A DNA stretch of 64,000 nucleotides from the NCBI GenBank assembly GCA_021647985.1, contig JAKITQ010000002.1, positions 1-64,000 of the forward strand. The letters run 5' to 3'. Positions 8,901 to 18,154 of the stretch are shown in pieces. A program made the position numbers and the translations under genes. How positions within the stretch are numbered: the first letter of the stretch is position 1; each line of letters begins with the position of its first letter. The DNA comes from Flavobacteriaceae bacterium (GTDB lineage Bacteria > Bacteroidota > Bacteroidia > Flavobacteriales > Flavobacteriaceae). The notes beneath the pieces are model-generated. The model was given only the letters and a program-made list of their open reading frames with translations. It made no database searches and was not told the origin of the DNA.

Positions 8901-9593
8901 TTAATTGATAAAAGCATAACTTATTATATTAGCTCCCATTTTTAGTGCTTTCAATCGCACTTCATAAGGGTCGTTATGTACAGTTTCATTTTCCCAGCCA
9001 TCGCTTAAGTCACTTTCGTAATCGTAAAAACAAATCAATCTCCCGTTATAAAATAAGCCAAAGCCTTGTGAAGGTTTGTTATTGTGTTCGTGAATTTTAG
9101 GTAAGGTGCTAAAATTAAATTTTTGGTGATAAATGGGATGATCAAAAGGGATTTCTTGAAAATCCAAATCTGGAAAAACCTTTTTTATTGCAGAACGAAT
9201 ATATTTATCCAATCCATAATTATCAGAGATATGTAAAAAGCCTCCAGAAATTAAATAGTTTCTTAAATTGGTGCTAGCTTCTTCTGAAAAAAACACATTG
9301 CCATGACCTGTTAAAAATACTATGGGATAGTTATAAATTTCATTGCTGGTAGCAGCAACAGTTAAAGGTTTTTCATCTATGTTAGTATAGATGTTTTCAT
9401 TGCAAAACCTTATTAAATTTGGTAGTGCAGTAGGATTTGCATACCAATCTCCACCCCCTTGATATTTTAAAATAGCTAACTGTTGTGATGCTATATTTTG
9501 GCTGCAAAGTAGTACTAGAAATAATGCTATGAATTTAGCATATGTTTTTGTAAGAAGTTTAAAAAAAAAGGAATGTTTATAATTTAATCGCAT
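8901..9593 (-). CDS. DUF4159 domain protein, exported
   Basis: An N-terminal hydrophobic signal segment (about residues 18-36, ending near QNIASQQ) is followed by the DUF4159 domain: LAILKYQGGGDWYANP, VFLTGHGNVFFS, LISGGFLHISDNYG and DHPIYH. The fold is related to class I glutamine amidotransferase-like domains; the biochemical role is not known. The start could be the ATG used here or a later one; this one gives a longer cytoplasmic stub before the hydrophobic core. It lies downstream of rsmE by 38 bases on the same strand. Confidence 0.85.
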   Translation of the reverse strand: MRLNYKHSFFFKLLTKTYAKFIALFLVLLCSQNIASQQLAILKYQGGGDWYANPTALPNLIRFCNENIYTNIDEKPLTVAATSNEIYNYPIVFLTGHGNVFFSEEASTNLRNYLISGGFLHISDNYGLDKYIRSAIKKVFPDLDFQEIPFDHPIYHQKFNFSTLPKIHEHNNKPSQGFGLFYNGRLICFYDYESDLSDGWENETVHNDPYEVRLKALKMGANIISYAFIN

Positions 9594-9631
9594 TTATAAA
9601 AATTAGAACCTTAATTTGAGATAAAAATCAA

Positions 9632-10348
9632 TTATTGCCAATTGTTTTTTAAAACTCCAATGGTGTTACAGGCTACAATACCAGCAGTCTCAGTTCGTAA
9701 TCTGCTTTCGCCCAAAGATAAAGGAATAAATTGATGTTGCAAGGCTTTGCTAATTTCTTTTGGTGAAAAATCACCTTCAGGGCCTATGATAATAGTGATA
9801 TTTGTTGAAGAAATATTTTTTTTGTTTAAGAATTTTTTATCTGTATTTTCACAATGGGCAATAAATTTAGTTCCTGAGATATCTTTTTGAATAAAATCAG
9901 AAAAACTAATGGATTTGTTTAGTTTAGGTAATTGACATTTTAAGGATTGTTTCATGGCCGAAACCATTACTTTTTCCATTCTTTCTAGTTTTAGAATTTT
10001 TCTTTCCGAGTTATCACAAATTATTGGCGTTATCTCATCGATACCAATTTCCGTAGCTTTTTCTATAAACCAAGCAAAACGGTCATTCATTTTAGCAGGA
10101 GCAATGGCAATGTGTAAATAATAATTCCAAGCTTTTTTTTGTTTGTCAAACGAAACTATGGCAACAGCACATTTCTTGTCGTTGGCAGCTAAAATGTATC
10201 CATTAAACAAGACTCCTTTACCGTTGGTTAGTTGTATTTTGTCTCCTTCTTTTTTACGTAAAACACGTACTACATGTTTACTTTCCTCTTTGTCAAAGGT
10301 GAATTCTTTGGTTTTAGAATTTAAATTGGGATTGTAAAAAAGTTGCAT
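9632..10348 (-). CDS. rsmE: 16S rRNA (uracil(1498)-N(3))-methyltransferase RsmE
   Basis: The 238-residue protein has the RsmE layout: an N-terminal PUA-like domain (about 1-70, ESKHVVRVLRKKEGD) and a SPOUT methyltransferase domain with the knot motifs IIGPEGDFSPKEI and LSLGESRLRTETAGI near the C-terminus. It methylates U1498 of 16S rRNA using S-adenosylmethionine. Length and motifs are normal. It heads a minus-strand run (rsmE, DUF4159, BASS, PlsC-like), with a promoter-like element upstream. Confidence 0.96.
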   Translation of the reverse strand: MQLFYNPNLNSKTKEFTFDKEESKHVVRVLRKKEGDKIQLTNGKGVLFNGYILAANDKKCAVAIVSFDKQKKAWNYYLHIAIAPAKMNDRFAWFIEKATEIGIDEITPIICDNSERKILKLERMEKVMVSAMKQSLKCQLPKLNKSISFSDFIQKDISGTKFIAHCENTDKKFLNKKNISSTNITIIIGPEGDFSPKEISKALQHQFIPLSLGESRLRTETAGIVACNTIGVLKNNWQ

Positions 10349-10364
10349 GGATCTAATTTTATGA

Positions 10365-10372
10365 CAAAGTTA
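10365..10372 (-). promoter_or_regulatory. Putative -7 element (TAACTTTG) of rsmE
   Basis: On the minus strand TAACTTTG fits TAnnTTTG and ends 17 bases before the rsmE ATG. Confidence 0.4.
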
Positions 10373-10435
10373 TAAGGAAAAATTGATATTTGTTAAAGAT
10401 GTTTGGCACTTTTTTTAGTTTAAATAATTCTTCAA

Positions 10436-11557
10436 TTAATCTGTCATTTTTTTATAAGTGCTTCTTTTTTTATAAATAACAGGTTTAAAGTTTTTCCATA
10501 TAAGCTGTATATCCTTATTTTCTTCAAGTTCAGGCGTACTAAAGGTTCTTAGAATACCTTTTTCTTTATAGGTCTTGAAAAATTCATCAAAAACAATAGC
10601 TGTTACTCCTTTTTTTTGGTATTCAGGAGCGATTCCGATAAGAAAAAACACCACATCTTTACTGTTTTGTCGAGCTTTTAATAAATGAAAAATACCAGTT
10701 GGTAATAACTTTCCATTAGCTTTTTGTAAAGCTTTTGCAAAAGAAGGCATAGTAATAGAAAAGGTTATTAATTTACCTTCTTTATCAACAACAAATTTGA
10801 TAAACTCCGGATTGATAAAATTGATAAATTTCTTTTTGAAATAAATTTTTTGCTTATCTGAAATAGGCACAAATGAAGGTAATTTAGCGTATGACTTGTT
10901 AAATAGATCAAACATTTCTTCAACATAAGGCATTATTTGTTTGGATGAAGTGAAATTTAATGCCTTTAAACCGTATCTTTTTTTAATAATATCTGCATAA
11001 CGCTTGTATTTGGTGATTTCAACATCTTTAAAATAAAAATAGGTTTCTATAAAATTTAAAGATTTCTGAAACCCTAAATTTTTGAAATGATCCATGTAAT
11101 ACGCATGGTTATACCATGTTATCATCGTTCCTAGTTTATCGAAACCTTCCGTTAAAACACCAACTTTATCCAAGTTTGAAAAACCAACCGGACCTTCAAT
11201 AAATTTTAAATTATTTTTTTTTGCAATAGTGTTAACTTTATCGATAAGGGCTTTTGTTACGTTAATATCGTCAACGAAATCGATCCAACCAAAACGCATT
11301 TTGGAAATATTTTGCTCATTAACTTCTTTCCAATTGATGATGGCGGCAACTCTTCCAACGATATTATTGTTTTTATAGGCGAGAAAAAATTGAGCATCGG
11401 CATGCTCAAAAACTGGATTTTCGTTCTTATCAAAACTTTCTAATTCATCCTTAATAATTGGTGGAACCCAGTAGGGATTGTCTTTATACAGCGTAAACGG
11501 AAACTTTACAAATTGTTTAAGTTCCTTTTTTGTTGAAACCTCTTTTAATATTACCAT
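10436..11557 (-). CDS. GNAT-like acyltransferase family protein of Bacteroidota, substrate unknown
   Basis: The 373-residue protein begins MVILKEVSTKKELKQFVKFP and contains two regions reminiscent of the GNAT fold: FFLAYKNNNIVGRVAAIIN (about 80-98) and, near the C-terminus, VFFLIGIAPEYQKKGVTAIVFDEFF (about 300-325), which resembles a CoA-binding segment. This family is widespread in Flavobacteriia and is sometimes labelled GTP cyclohydrolase; I see no cyclohydrolase motif to support that. The substrate cannot be inferred. It is nine bases downstream of the outer-membrane protein gene stop on the same strand. Confidence 0.75.
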   Translation of the reverse strand: MVILKEVSTKKELKQFVKFPFTLYKDNPYWVPPIIKDELESFDKNENPVFEHADAQFFLAYKNNNIVGRVAAIINWKEVNEQNISKMRFGWIDFVDDINVTKALIDKVNTIAKKNNLKFIEGPVGFSNLDKVGVLTEGFDKLGTMITWYNHAYYMDHFKNLGFQKSLNFIETYFYFKDVEITKYKRYADIIKKRYGLKALNFTSSKQIMPYVEEMFDLFNKSYAKLPSFVPISDKQKIYFKKKFINFINPEFIKFVVDKEGKLITFSITMPSFAKALQKANGKLLPTGIFHLLKARQNSKDVVFFLIGIAPEYQKKGVTAIVFDEFFKTYKEKGILRTFSTPELEENKDIQLIWKNFKPVIYKKRSTYKKMTD

Positions 11558-11566
11558 TTGGTAAAA

Positions 11567-12733
11567 TTAGTTTTTTTCTAATTTCTTATTGTATTTTTTT
11601 TGCGCTTTTTCTTTTTCTTTTTGCTGTTTGATAAGACGTTTGTTATTTTTCTTTTTTGCTTTTTGTGCTTTTTTGTTGACCGGAGCCACTAAACTTCTAG
11701 TTTTTACTTTAGAAGATTTAACATTACGCATTTTTTTGCTACCAGGTGTTTTACTGCCAGCAAACAATCCAAAAGTAATTTTATTAAAAAAGCTTTTCTT
11801 TTCTTTATCTAAATCACTTTCGCCATTAACTGTTTTACTACGTATGATTTTATCTTTATGTCTGTCCAACCTCCAAGATAAACCACCTCCAAAAAGAAAA
11901 GTATTATCACCTCGTTCGTCGTAAATCATTCTTGCAGATAAATCGGCTTGCAGGTTATTGTTAATTAAAAACGCTCCTCCTGTTCCAAATTGGATATCAT
12001 TAGGTACATTTTTTCTAAAAAAAGTTTGTCCTTCACCAAAAATTGACCATTGTCCGGTTAAAGCATATGTAGTAGTAAATATAAAAGAATTTTCTGCTTC
12101 ATCAGTAAATGTTTTATCCATAATAAAATTAGTGATTACTACCAATCTATTGGATAAATCATTTTGGGTATATAGAGCAAATTTCGGACTTACACCTCCT
12201 GGGTTTTTATATAATTCTTGTAAAAGGTTGGTATTGAAACCTGCAAATACGCCAACAGCAGGAATTAAACGTCTTTTATCAAAACTATGTCGAGCCTTCC
12301 AACTCCTAATTTCTTTAGACTTATCTGTGTATTCTGGTTTGTACACCAAATATTTTGCACCTATGATTAGTTTACTCAAACCTAAACCGGAATCTGAATA
12401 TACCGTTGGTTTGGTATAATCTCTATTCTCATTTTGAAACGCAAAATCTAAGTTAAATTCTAGCCTTTCAAAAAATTGGCCAGTTCTAAAAATCATATCG
12501 GTTCCAAATGTTTTGGCACTATAGTTAACAGATTCATCGTTAATCTTGTCGTAATATAAGTAATTACCAATATTTTTATAAAAGAGCCCGCCTTCAACTT
12601 GATAAATTTTAGTCCCAACACTATATGGGCTATCAGAAAACCCAGGGCGTTTGGAATTAATTACCTCGGTGTATTGCGCTTGACATATTTGAATAAAGAA
12701 TAAGAGTATAAATACTGTAAAAAAATGCTTCAT
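11567..12733 (-). CDS. Outer-membrane beta-barrel transporter-like protein with lysine-rich C-terminal tail
   Basis: A signal peptide (MKHFFTVFILLFFIQICQAQ) precedes a beta-rich body that starts INSKRPGFSDSPYSVG, a hallmark of the Bacteroidota MetA-pathway/transporter-like outer-membrane family, with alternating strands such as FLFGGGLSWRLDR. The last ~70 residues are strongly basic (KKAQKAKKKNNKRLIKQQ), which is unusual for a porin and probably lies in the periplasm. Transported substrate unknown. The antisense ORFs at 11589-11924 and 11958-12419 are shadows of this gene. Confidence 0.75.
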   Translation of the reverse strand: MKHFFTVFILLFFIQICQAQYTEVINSKRPGFSDSPYSVGTKIYQVEGGLFYKNIGNYLYYDKINDESVNYSAKTFGTDMIFRTGQFFERLEFNLDFAFQNENRDYTKPTVYSDSGLGLSKLIIGAKYLVYKPEYTDKSKEIRSWKARHSFDKRRLIPAVGVFAGFNTNLLQELYKNPGGVSPKFALYTQNDLSNRLVVITNFIMDKTFTDEAENSFIFTTTYALTGQWSIFGEGQTFFRKNVPNDIQFGTGGAFLINNNLQADLSARMIYDERGDNTFLFGGGLSWRLDRHKDKIIRSKTVNGESDLDKEKKSFFNKITFGLFAGSKTPGSKKMRNVKSSKVKTRSLVAPVNKKAQKAKKKNNKRLIKQQKEKEKAQKKYNKKLEKN

Positions 12734-12829
12734 GTTTTATTTTATAAAAAAATCAAAAATAAGATTTTCTTTATATAAACGTTTAAGTTGATTGCAAATT
12801 GTTATTTTTGAAAATTAAATTTTTAGTAC

Positions 12830-13105
12830 ATGCAGGAAGCATCATTTTTAGGATTTTTTAGAACTATTTTAATCATTATGGTTATTTATTATGGATTGAA
12901 ATTTGTTGGGAGAATTTTGTTTCCAATATTTTTTCAAAAGATGGTGAAAAACGTTGAAAAAAAGGTAAGAGAGCAGCAAGGGTACCAAGCTCCGGTAGAT
13001 GAATCTAAGGAAGGTGAAACTACTATTGCCAAGAAACCAATCCCCAAAAAGGGAAGCAATAACAATGTTGGAGAGTATGTTGATTATGAGGAAGTAGATG
13101 AGTAG
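12830..13105 (+). CDS. DUF4834 family small membrane protein
   Basis: The 91-residue protein has one N-terminal transmembrane segment (about 8-33, FFRTILIIMVIYYGLKFVGRILFPI), then a basic stretch (KMVKNVEKKVREQQG) and an acidic tail. This is the DUF4834 pattern, found in Flavobacteriia just upstream of the YfhO-like gene, as here. Function unknown. The gene is followed by a tract of imperfect heptad repeats. Confidence 0.85.
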   Translation: MQEASFLGFFRTILIIMVIYYGLKFVGRILFPIFFQKMVKNVEKKVREQQGYQAPVDESKEGETTIAKKPIPKKGSNNNVGEYVDYEEVDE

Positions 13106-13114
13106 AATTTTAAA

Positions 13115-13242
<128 letters not shown>

Positions 13243-13259
13243 ATAATAAAAATTAATTC

Positions 13260-15674
13260 ATGAATATTAAGAAAATACTACCCTATCTAATTGCTATTCT
13301 GACTTTTGTAATTGTATCATTGGTTTATTTTTCTCCAGTTCTTGAAGGAAAAAAGTTATTTCAAAGCGATATTGCCCAATTTAGAGGAATGTCAAAAGAA
13401 GTGCAGGAGTTTAGAGCCGAACACGATAAAGAACCTTATTGGACCGACAGAGCTTTTGGTGGGATGCCCACATATCAATTAAGTACTTATTACCCAAATG
13501 ATTATATTAAAAAAGTGGATAGTGTGTTTCGGTTTTTACCAAGGCCCGCTGATTATCTATTTCTTTATTTTCTAGGTTTTTTTGTTTTATTATTGGTGTT
13601 AAAAGTGGATTGGAAATTAGCCATAATAGGTTCTTTAGCTTTTGGTCTTTCTACTTATTTTATAATTATTTTAGGCGTGGGCCATAATGCCAAGGCACAT
13701 GCAATTGCGTATATGCCCATAGTTTTAGCTGGTATATTATTGGTTTTTCAAAATAAATATTTAAAAGGATTTATTTTAACTGCTTTCGCTATGGCATTAG
13801 AGGTCAATGCGAGTCACCCACAAATGACCTACTATTTGTTGTTTATGATTTTAATTTTTGGTATTATTTATTTGATAGATGCCTTAAAGCGTAAAGAGCT
13901 ACCCAATTATTTTAAAAAAATCTCCATTTTATTGGGAGCTATTATATTGGCAGTTGGTGTAAATGCAACAAGTTTACTTGCAACCAAAGAATATGCCAGT
14001 GAGAGTACACGAAGTAAAAGTGAATTAACTATTAATCCCGATGGCAGCCAGGCTGAAAATACTTCGGGTTTGTCAAAAGATTATATAACCGAGTATAGTT
14101 ATGGTTTGTTGGAGACTTTTAATTTGTTTATTCCTCGTTTTATGGGTGGTTCTAACAATGAAAATTTAGGCAAAGATTCTAATACATATAGGTTTCTTAA
14201 AGATATTGCTGGCAGAAAACAAGCCTTAAGTTATGCCGAAAACGCGCCAATGTATTGGGGTGATCAACCCATTGTTGCTGCTCCTGCATATATTGGTTCT
14301 TTAATGATATTTCTTTTTGTATTGGCCTTATTTTTAGTGAAAAGTAAACTAAAAAAATGGTTGGTTGCAGCAACTGTATTTTCAATATTAATGAGTTGGG
14401 GTAAGAATTTTGGCTTTTTAACCGATTTATTTATTGATTATATGCCGCTTTACAATAAATTTAGAGCAGTATCTTCTATTCAGGTAATCGCTGAATTGGC
14501 TATACCCTTACTTGGAATTTTAGGACTTCAAAAGTTTTTAGATAAAAATATAAGTAAAGAAGATAAAATAAATGCGCTTAAAAACAGTGTGATTATCGTA
14601 GCTGGATTGGCTTTATTTTTTACCGTTGGAGGAACGTCATTGTTCTCTTTTGAAAGTTATAGGGATGCTCGTTTTGAAAATATGGCAGCTGGTTTTTCAG
14701 ATGCCCTAATTGCCGACAGAAAGGTGATATTTTTTCAGGATAGTTTTCGAACACTTTTATTTGTGACATTTTTTGCCTTATCTCTGTTACTATTTATTAA
14801 AGAAAAAATCAATAGAAATGTTTTATTAGGTGTTTTTTTAGTGCTTGTATTTATTGATATGGTAGGCGTTGCAAAAAGATATGTAAATAACGATGATTTT
14901 ATTTCTGCTTCTAAATTAGAGAAGCCTTTCCCGAAAGGAGAAATGGATGCAGAAATTTTAAAAGATAAAGGTCATTATAGAGTAATGAATTTTATGGTAA
15001 ACCCCATGAACGACGGAAGTACTTCATTTTATCATAACTCAATTGGCGGATACCATGCGGCTAAACCAAGACGTTATCAAGAATTATTTGATTTTCAAAT
15101 AGCGAAAAACAATATTGATGTTTTAAATATGTTAAACACAAAGTATATTATTTTTCCAGATGATAATAATCGTGCCAATGTGCAATTGAATGAAGAGGCC
15201 AATGGCAATGCTTGGTTTGTTGAAAATGTAATTTTTGTTGATTCAGCCAATAAAGAAATTCAAGCCTTGGATAGTTTAAATAACAAACAAGCAGTTGTTG
15301 TAAATAAGGAATACCAAAAAGAGTTGGAGGGTTTTAGTTTTCAAAAAGATACAACAGCGAGTATAAATTTGATAAAATACCAGGCCAATGAATTGGTTTA
15401 TAAAAGTAATTCAAAGACTGATCAGTTGACAGTTTTTTCAGAAATGTATTATAAAAATGGATGGAATGCATATGTTGATGGAAATTTAAAGCCACATTTT
15501 AGAGTTGATTATGTTTTACGTGCTATGATTATCCCGAAAGGGCAACACGAGATTGTCTTTAAATTTGAACCACAAGTTATAAAAACAGGAAATACCATAA
15601 CATTAATTTCTTATGTTTTGATGTTGTTAATTCCTATAGGATGGTATTTTAAAGAGAAGAATACCAATGCATAA
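13260..15674 (+). CDS. YfhO-like polytopic membrane protein
   Basis: The 804-residue protein has an N-terminal membrane segment (residues 8-27), an extracytoplasmic loop (DRAFGGMPTYQLS), then about a dozen transmembrane helices, a large soluble C-terminal domain (about 560-770) and a last helix near 780-798. This matches the YfhO family, related to GT-C glycosyltransferases that use lipid-linked sugars; YfhO of Bacillus is implicated in teichoic-acid glycosylation. Here it leads a run of glycosyltransferase genes (gap of 12 bases), so a role in surface glycan assembly is a reasonable inference. Donor and acceptor unknown. Confidence 0.85.
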   Translation: MNIKKILPYLIAILTFVIVSLVYFSPVLEGKKLFQSDIAQFRGMSKEVQEFRAEHDKEPYWTDRAFGGMPTYQLSTYYPNDYIKKVDSVFRFLPRPADYLFLYFLGFFVLLLVLKVDWKLAIIGSLAFGLSTYFIIILGVGHNAKAHAIAYMPIVLAGILLVFQNKYLKGFILTAFAMALEVNASHPQMTYYLLFMILIFGIIYLIDALKRKELPNYFKKISILLGAIILAVGVNATSLLATKEYASESTRSKSELTINPDGSQAENTSGLSKDYITEYSYGLLETFNLFIPRFMGGSNNENLGKDSNTYRFLKDIAGRKQALSYAENAPMYWGDQPIVAAPAYIGSLMIFLFVLALFLVKSKLKKWLVAATVFSILMSWGKNFGFLTDLFIDYMPLYNKFRAVSSIQVIAELAIPLLGILGLQKFLDKNISKEDKINALKNSVIIVAGLALFFTVGGTSLFSFESYRDARFENMAAGFSDALIADRKVIFFQDSFRTLLFVTFFALSLLLFIKEKINRNVLLGVFLVLVFIDMVGVAKRYVNNDDFISASKLEKPFPKGEMDAEILKDKGHYRVMNFMVNPMNDGSTSFYHNSIGGYHAAKPRRYQELFDFQIAKNNIDVLNMLNTKYIIFPDDNNRANVQLNEEANGNAWFVENVIFVDSANKEIQALDSLNNKQAVVVNKEYQKELEGFSFQKDTTASINLIKYQANELVYKSNSKTDQLTVFSEMYYKNGWNAYVDGNLKPHFRVDYVLRAMIIPKGQHEIVFKFEPQVIKTGNTITLISYVLMLLIPIGWYFKEKNTNA

Positions 15675-15686
15675 ATTATAGTTATT

Positions 15687-16883
15687 ATGCGAATAGGAAT
15701 GATTTTAGATAAAACGTTTCCTCCTGATCCCAGGGTGGAGAATGAAGCGATTGCTTTAATCCATGCTGGACATCAAGTTTTTTTGTTTTGTTTAAAATAT
15801 AAAAATGAACCCGAGAATGAAATAATCCATGGGATTCAGCTCAATAGATATCTTTCCAATAAAATTGAATATAAACTTTCTGCATTAGCCTATACCTTAT
15901 CGATTTACACCAATTTAATGTGTAAAAAAATCACTCATTTTATAATTAAAAATAAAATCGAAACCTTACATATTCACGATATAAGAATAGCAGAAGCAGT
16001 TTTTAAAGCCAATGATCCTTTCAAATTATCGACGGTTTTAGATTTGCATGACAATATGCCCGAGGTGATGAAATTATACCCTCATTTGCAAAAATTCCCT
16101 GGTAAACAAATTATTTCTCCACGAAAGTGGAAAAAAAAAGAAGAAGAGTTTATCGCTAAAGCGGATAAAATTATAACGGTTTCCAATGAGTTTATCGAAG
16201 AAGTTGTTGGTAGAACTAAAATTGCGAAAAATAAAATTGTATTGGTACCAAATACGGTTCGTAAATCTTTTTATTCAAATATTACTATAAATGAAGATAT
16301 AATCAATAGGTATAAAGATGATTTTGTGATTTTGTATTTGGGAGATACAGGTTTGCGAAGAGGTTTGCAAACAGTTATTGAAGCAGTTAAAAGTTTAAAA
16401 AATAATATTCAAAATTTAAAACTCGTTATAGTTGGCTCAAATACTACCGATAATATTTTAAAAGATCAGGTTAAGAACTTAGGTGTAGAAAAATATGTTG
16501 ATTTTGAAGGATGGCAAGATGTTGCCTTGTTTCCATCTTACATAATTGCCAGTGATATATGTGTTTCGCCTTTGCATAGAAATATACAACATGATGTTGC
16601 TTATGCCAATAAATTATTTCAATATATGAGTTTTGCAAAACCTGTATTGGTAAGTGATGCAAGGGCACAAAAAAATTTGATTGAAAGAACAAAAAGTGGT
16701 TTGGTACATATTGAAAAAGATGTAGAAGATTTCACTAATAAAGTTTTAGAACTTTACCACGATAAAAGTTTGAGAGAGAATTTGGCAAAAAACGGAAAAT
16801 ATTTTATTGAAGAAGAATTTGTATGGGAAAAAGTATCCAATAATTTAGTCGATATTTATAAAGAATTAGAAGAGAGATTTTGA
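15687..16883 (+). CDS. Glycosyltransferase, family 4 type (GT-B fold)
   Basis: The 398-residue protein has the N-terminal Rossmann start MRIGMILDKTFPPDPRVENEA, the middle segment KIVLVPNTVRKSFY, and the C-terminal GT4 nucleotide-sugar block VILYLGDTGLRRGLQTVIEA with later SPLHRN..HDVAYANKLFQYMSFAKPVL, in place of the usual EGxP..ExMA. It would transfer a sugar from a nucleotide donor during surface polysaccharide synthesis; donor unknown. The stop codon overlaps the TTG start of the next glycosyltransferase (TTGA), a sign of translational coupling. Confidence 0.88.
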   Translation: MRIGMILDKTFPPDPRVENEAIALIHAGHQVFLFCLKYKNEPENEIIHGIQLNRYLSNKIEYKLSALAYTLSIYTNLMCKKITHFIIKNKIETLHIHDIRIAEAVFKANDPFKLSTVLDLHDNMPEVMKLYPHLQKFPGKQIISPRKWKKKEEEFIAKADKIITVSNEFIEEVVGRTKIAKNKIVLVPNTVRKSFYSNITINEDIINRYKDDFVILYLGDTGLRRGLQTVIEAVKSLKNNIQNLKLVIVGSNTTDNILKDQVKNLGVEKYVDFEGWQDVALFPSYIIASDICVSPLHRNIQHDVAYANKLFQYMSFAKPVLVSDARAQKNLIERTKSGLVHIEKDVEDFTNKVLELYHDKSLRENLAKNGKYFIEEEFVWEKVSNNLVDIYKELEERF

Positions 16884-18154
16884 AAGTATTGATCATTACA
16901 TATTATTGGCCTCCGGCAGGAGGTAGCGGTGTACAGCGCTGGTTAAAATTTGTAAAATATTTACGAGATTTTGATATTGAACCTGTTGTTTACACTGTTG
17001 ATGATGCTCAATATGCTTTGATAGATGAATCCTTAGAAAGTGAAATCCCAAAAAACATTAAAATTATAAAACATTGTATTTGGGAACCAAACAGTTTATT
17101 TTCAAAAATTAAGAACAAACAGCAACAAAGCAGTGCGGGTTTTTTAAATAAGAATCCTACTTTTTTTGAAAAAAAGCTACAATATATTCGAGCCAATTAC
17201 TTTATACCCGATGCACGTAAGTTTTGGGTAAAACCATCGGTTAAAACCTTATCTAAATATTTAGAAAATAATAAAATAGATGTAATTATTTCTACAGGTC
17301 CACCACATAGTATGCATTTGATTGGAATAGAACTACAAGAGAAATTTAATTTAAAATGGATAGTTGATTTTAGAGATCCGTGGACAGAGATTGATTATTT
17401 TCATCAATTGCCCTTAACTTTAAGTTCCAAACAAAAACACCTAGAATTAGAAAGAAAAGTATTGCAAAAAGCTGATGCTGTTATAGTTGTTGGTAAAACT
17501 ATGAAAGAGAATTTCAATAAATTCAATAAAAATATTCATGTAATAAGCAATGGTTATGACGGTGTAATTGAAGACGAATTTGCTACAATGGATAATAAGT
17601 TTAGCTTAACGCATATCGGTATGATGAATGCTGATAGAAACTCAAATATTTTATGGGAGAGTTTATCGGAATTGATAAATGAAGACCCGGTTTTTGGAGA
17701 GGATTTACAAGTTAATCTAATTGGTAAAGTTGCCGATGCGGTAGTGCAAAGCATTCAAAATAATAAGCTTAAAAAGTTAGTAGAATGGATTGATTATGTG
17801 CCACATCAAAAGGTAATGGATTATCAAAGGTCAACACAAGTTTTATTGTTGCTTGTTAATAAAGTACCGGCTGCAAAAGGTATCTTAACCGGAAAAATAT
17901 TTGAATATTTACAGGCTAAAAGACCAATCTTAGCTATTGGCCCAAAAGATGGAGATTTGGCAGAAATAATCAACAACACCAAATCAGGTTTTATTGTAGA
18001 TTTTAACGATAAAATAAATTTAAAAAGAACAATCAAAGATCTATACAAACAATATAAAGCCAAAGATTTAAATATCAGGTCAAAAGATATTGAGCAATAT
18101 CATCGTAAAAAGTTGACCCAACAATTGGCACAAGTGATTAAAGGAATAAAATGA
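16880..18154 (+). CDS. Glycosyltransferase, GT4-like, TTG start overlapping upstream stop
   Basis: The 424-residue protein begins KVLIITYYWPPAGGSGVQRW, the typical first strand and glycine-rich loop of GT-B enzymes, so the start cannot be much further downstream; the only fitting start codon is TTG at 16880, overlapping the previous stop as TTGA. The C-terminal domain has LTHIGMMNADRNSNILWESL and LTGKIFEYLQAKRPILAIG, which is the donor-binding E-containing motif. The product probably works with the upstream GT and the 2-epimerase on one glycan. The stop overlaps the next ATG (ATGA). Confidence 0.87.
   Translation: MKVLIITYYWPPAGGSGVQRWLKFVKYLRDFDIEPVVYTVDDAQYALIDESLESEIPKNIKIIKHCIWEPNSLFSKIKNKQQQSSAGFLNKNPTFFEKKLQYIRANYFIPDARKFWVKPSVKTLSKYLENNKIDVIISTGPPHSMHLIGIELQEKFNLKWIVDFRDPWTEIDYFHQLPLTLSSKQKHLELERKVLQKADAVIVVGKTMKENFNKFNKNIHVISNGYDGVIEDEFATMDNKFSLTHIGMMNADRNSNILWESLSELINEDPVFGEDLQVNLIGKVADAVVQSIQNNKLKKLVEWIDYVPHQKVMDYQRSTQVLLLLVNKVPAAKGILTGKIFEYLQAKRPILAIGPKDGDLAEIINNTKSGFIVDFNDKINLKRTIKDLYKQYKAKDLNIRSKDIEQYHRKKLTQQLAQVIKGIK

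Noticed and set aside
8495-8908. 137-codon plus-strand ORF opposite the BASS transporter
   Set aside because: Antisense shadow; the transporter frame carries the family signatures.
11589-12419. Two antisense ORFs (111 and 153 codons) opposite the outer-membrane protein gene
   Set aside because: The real gene has a signal peptide and family motif; the antisense proteins show no recognisable domain.
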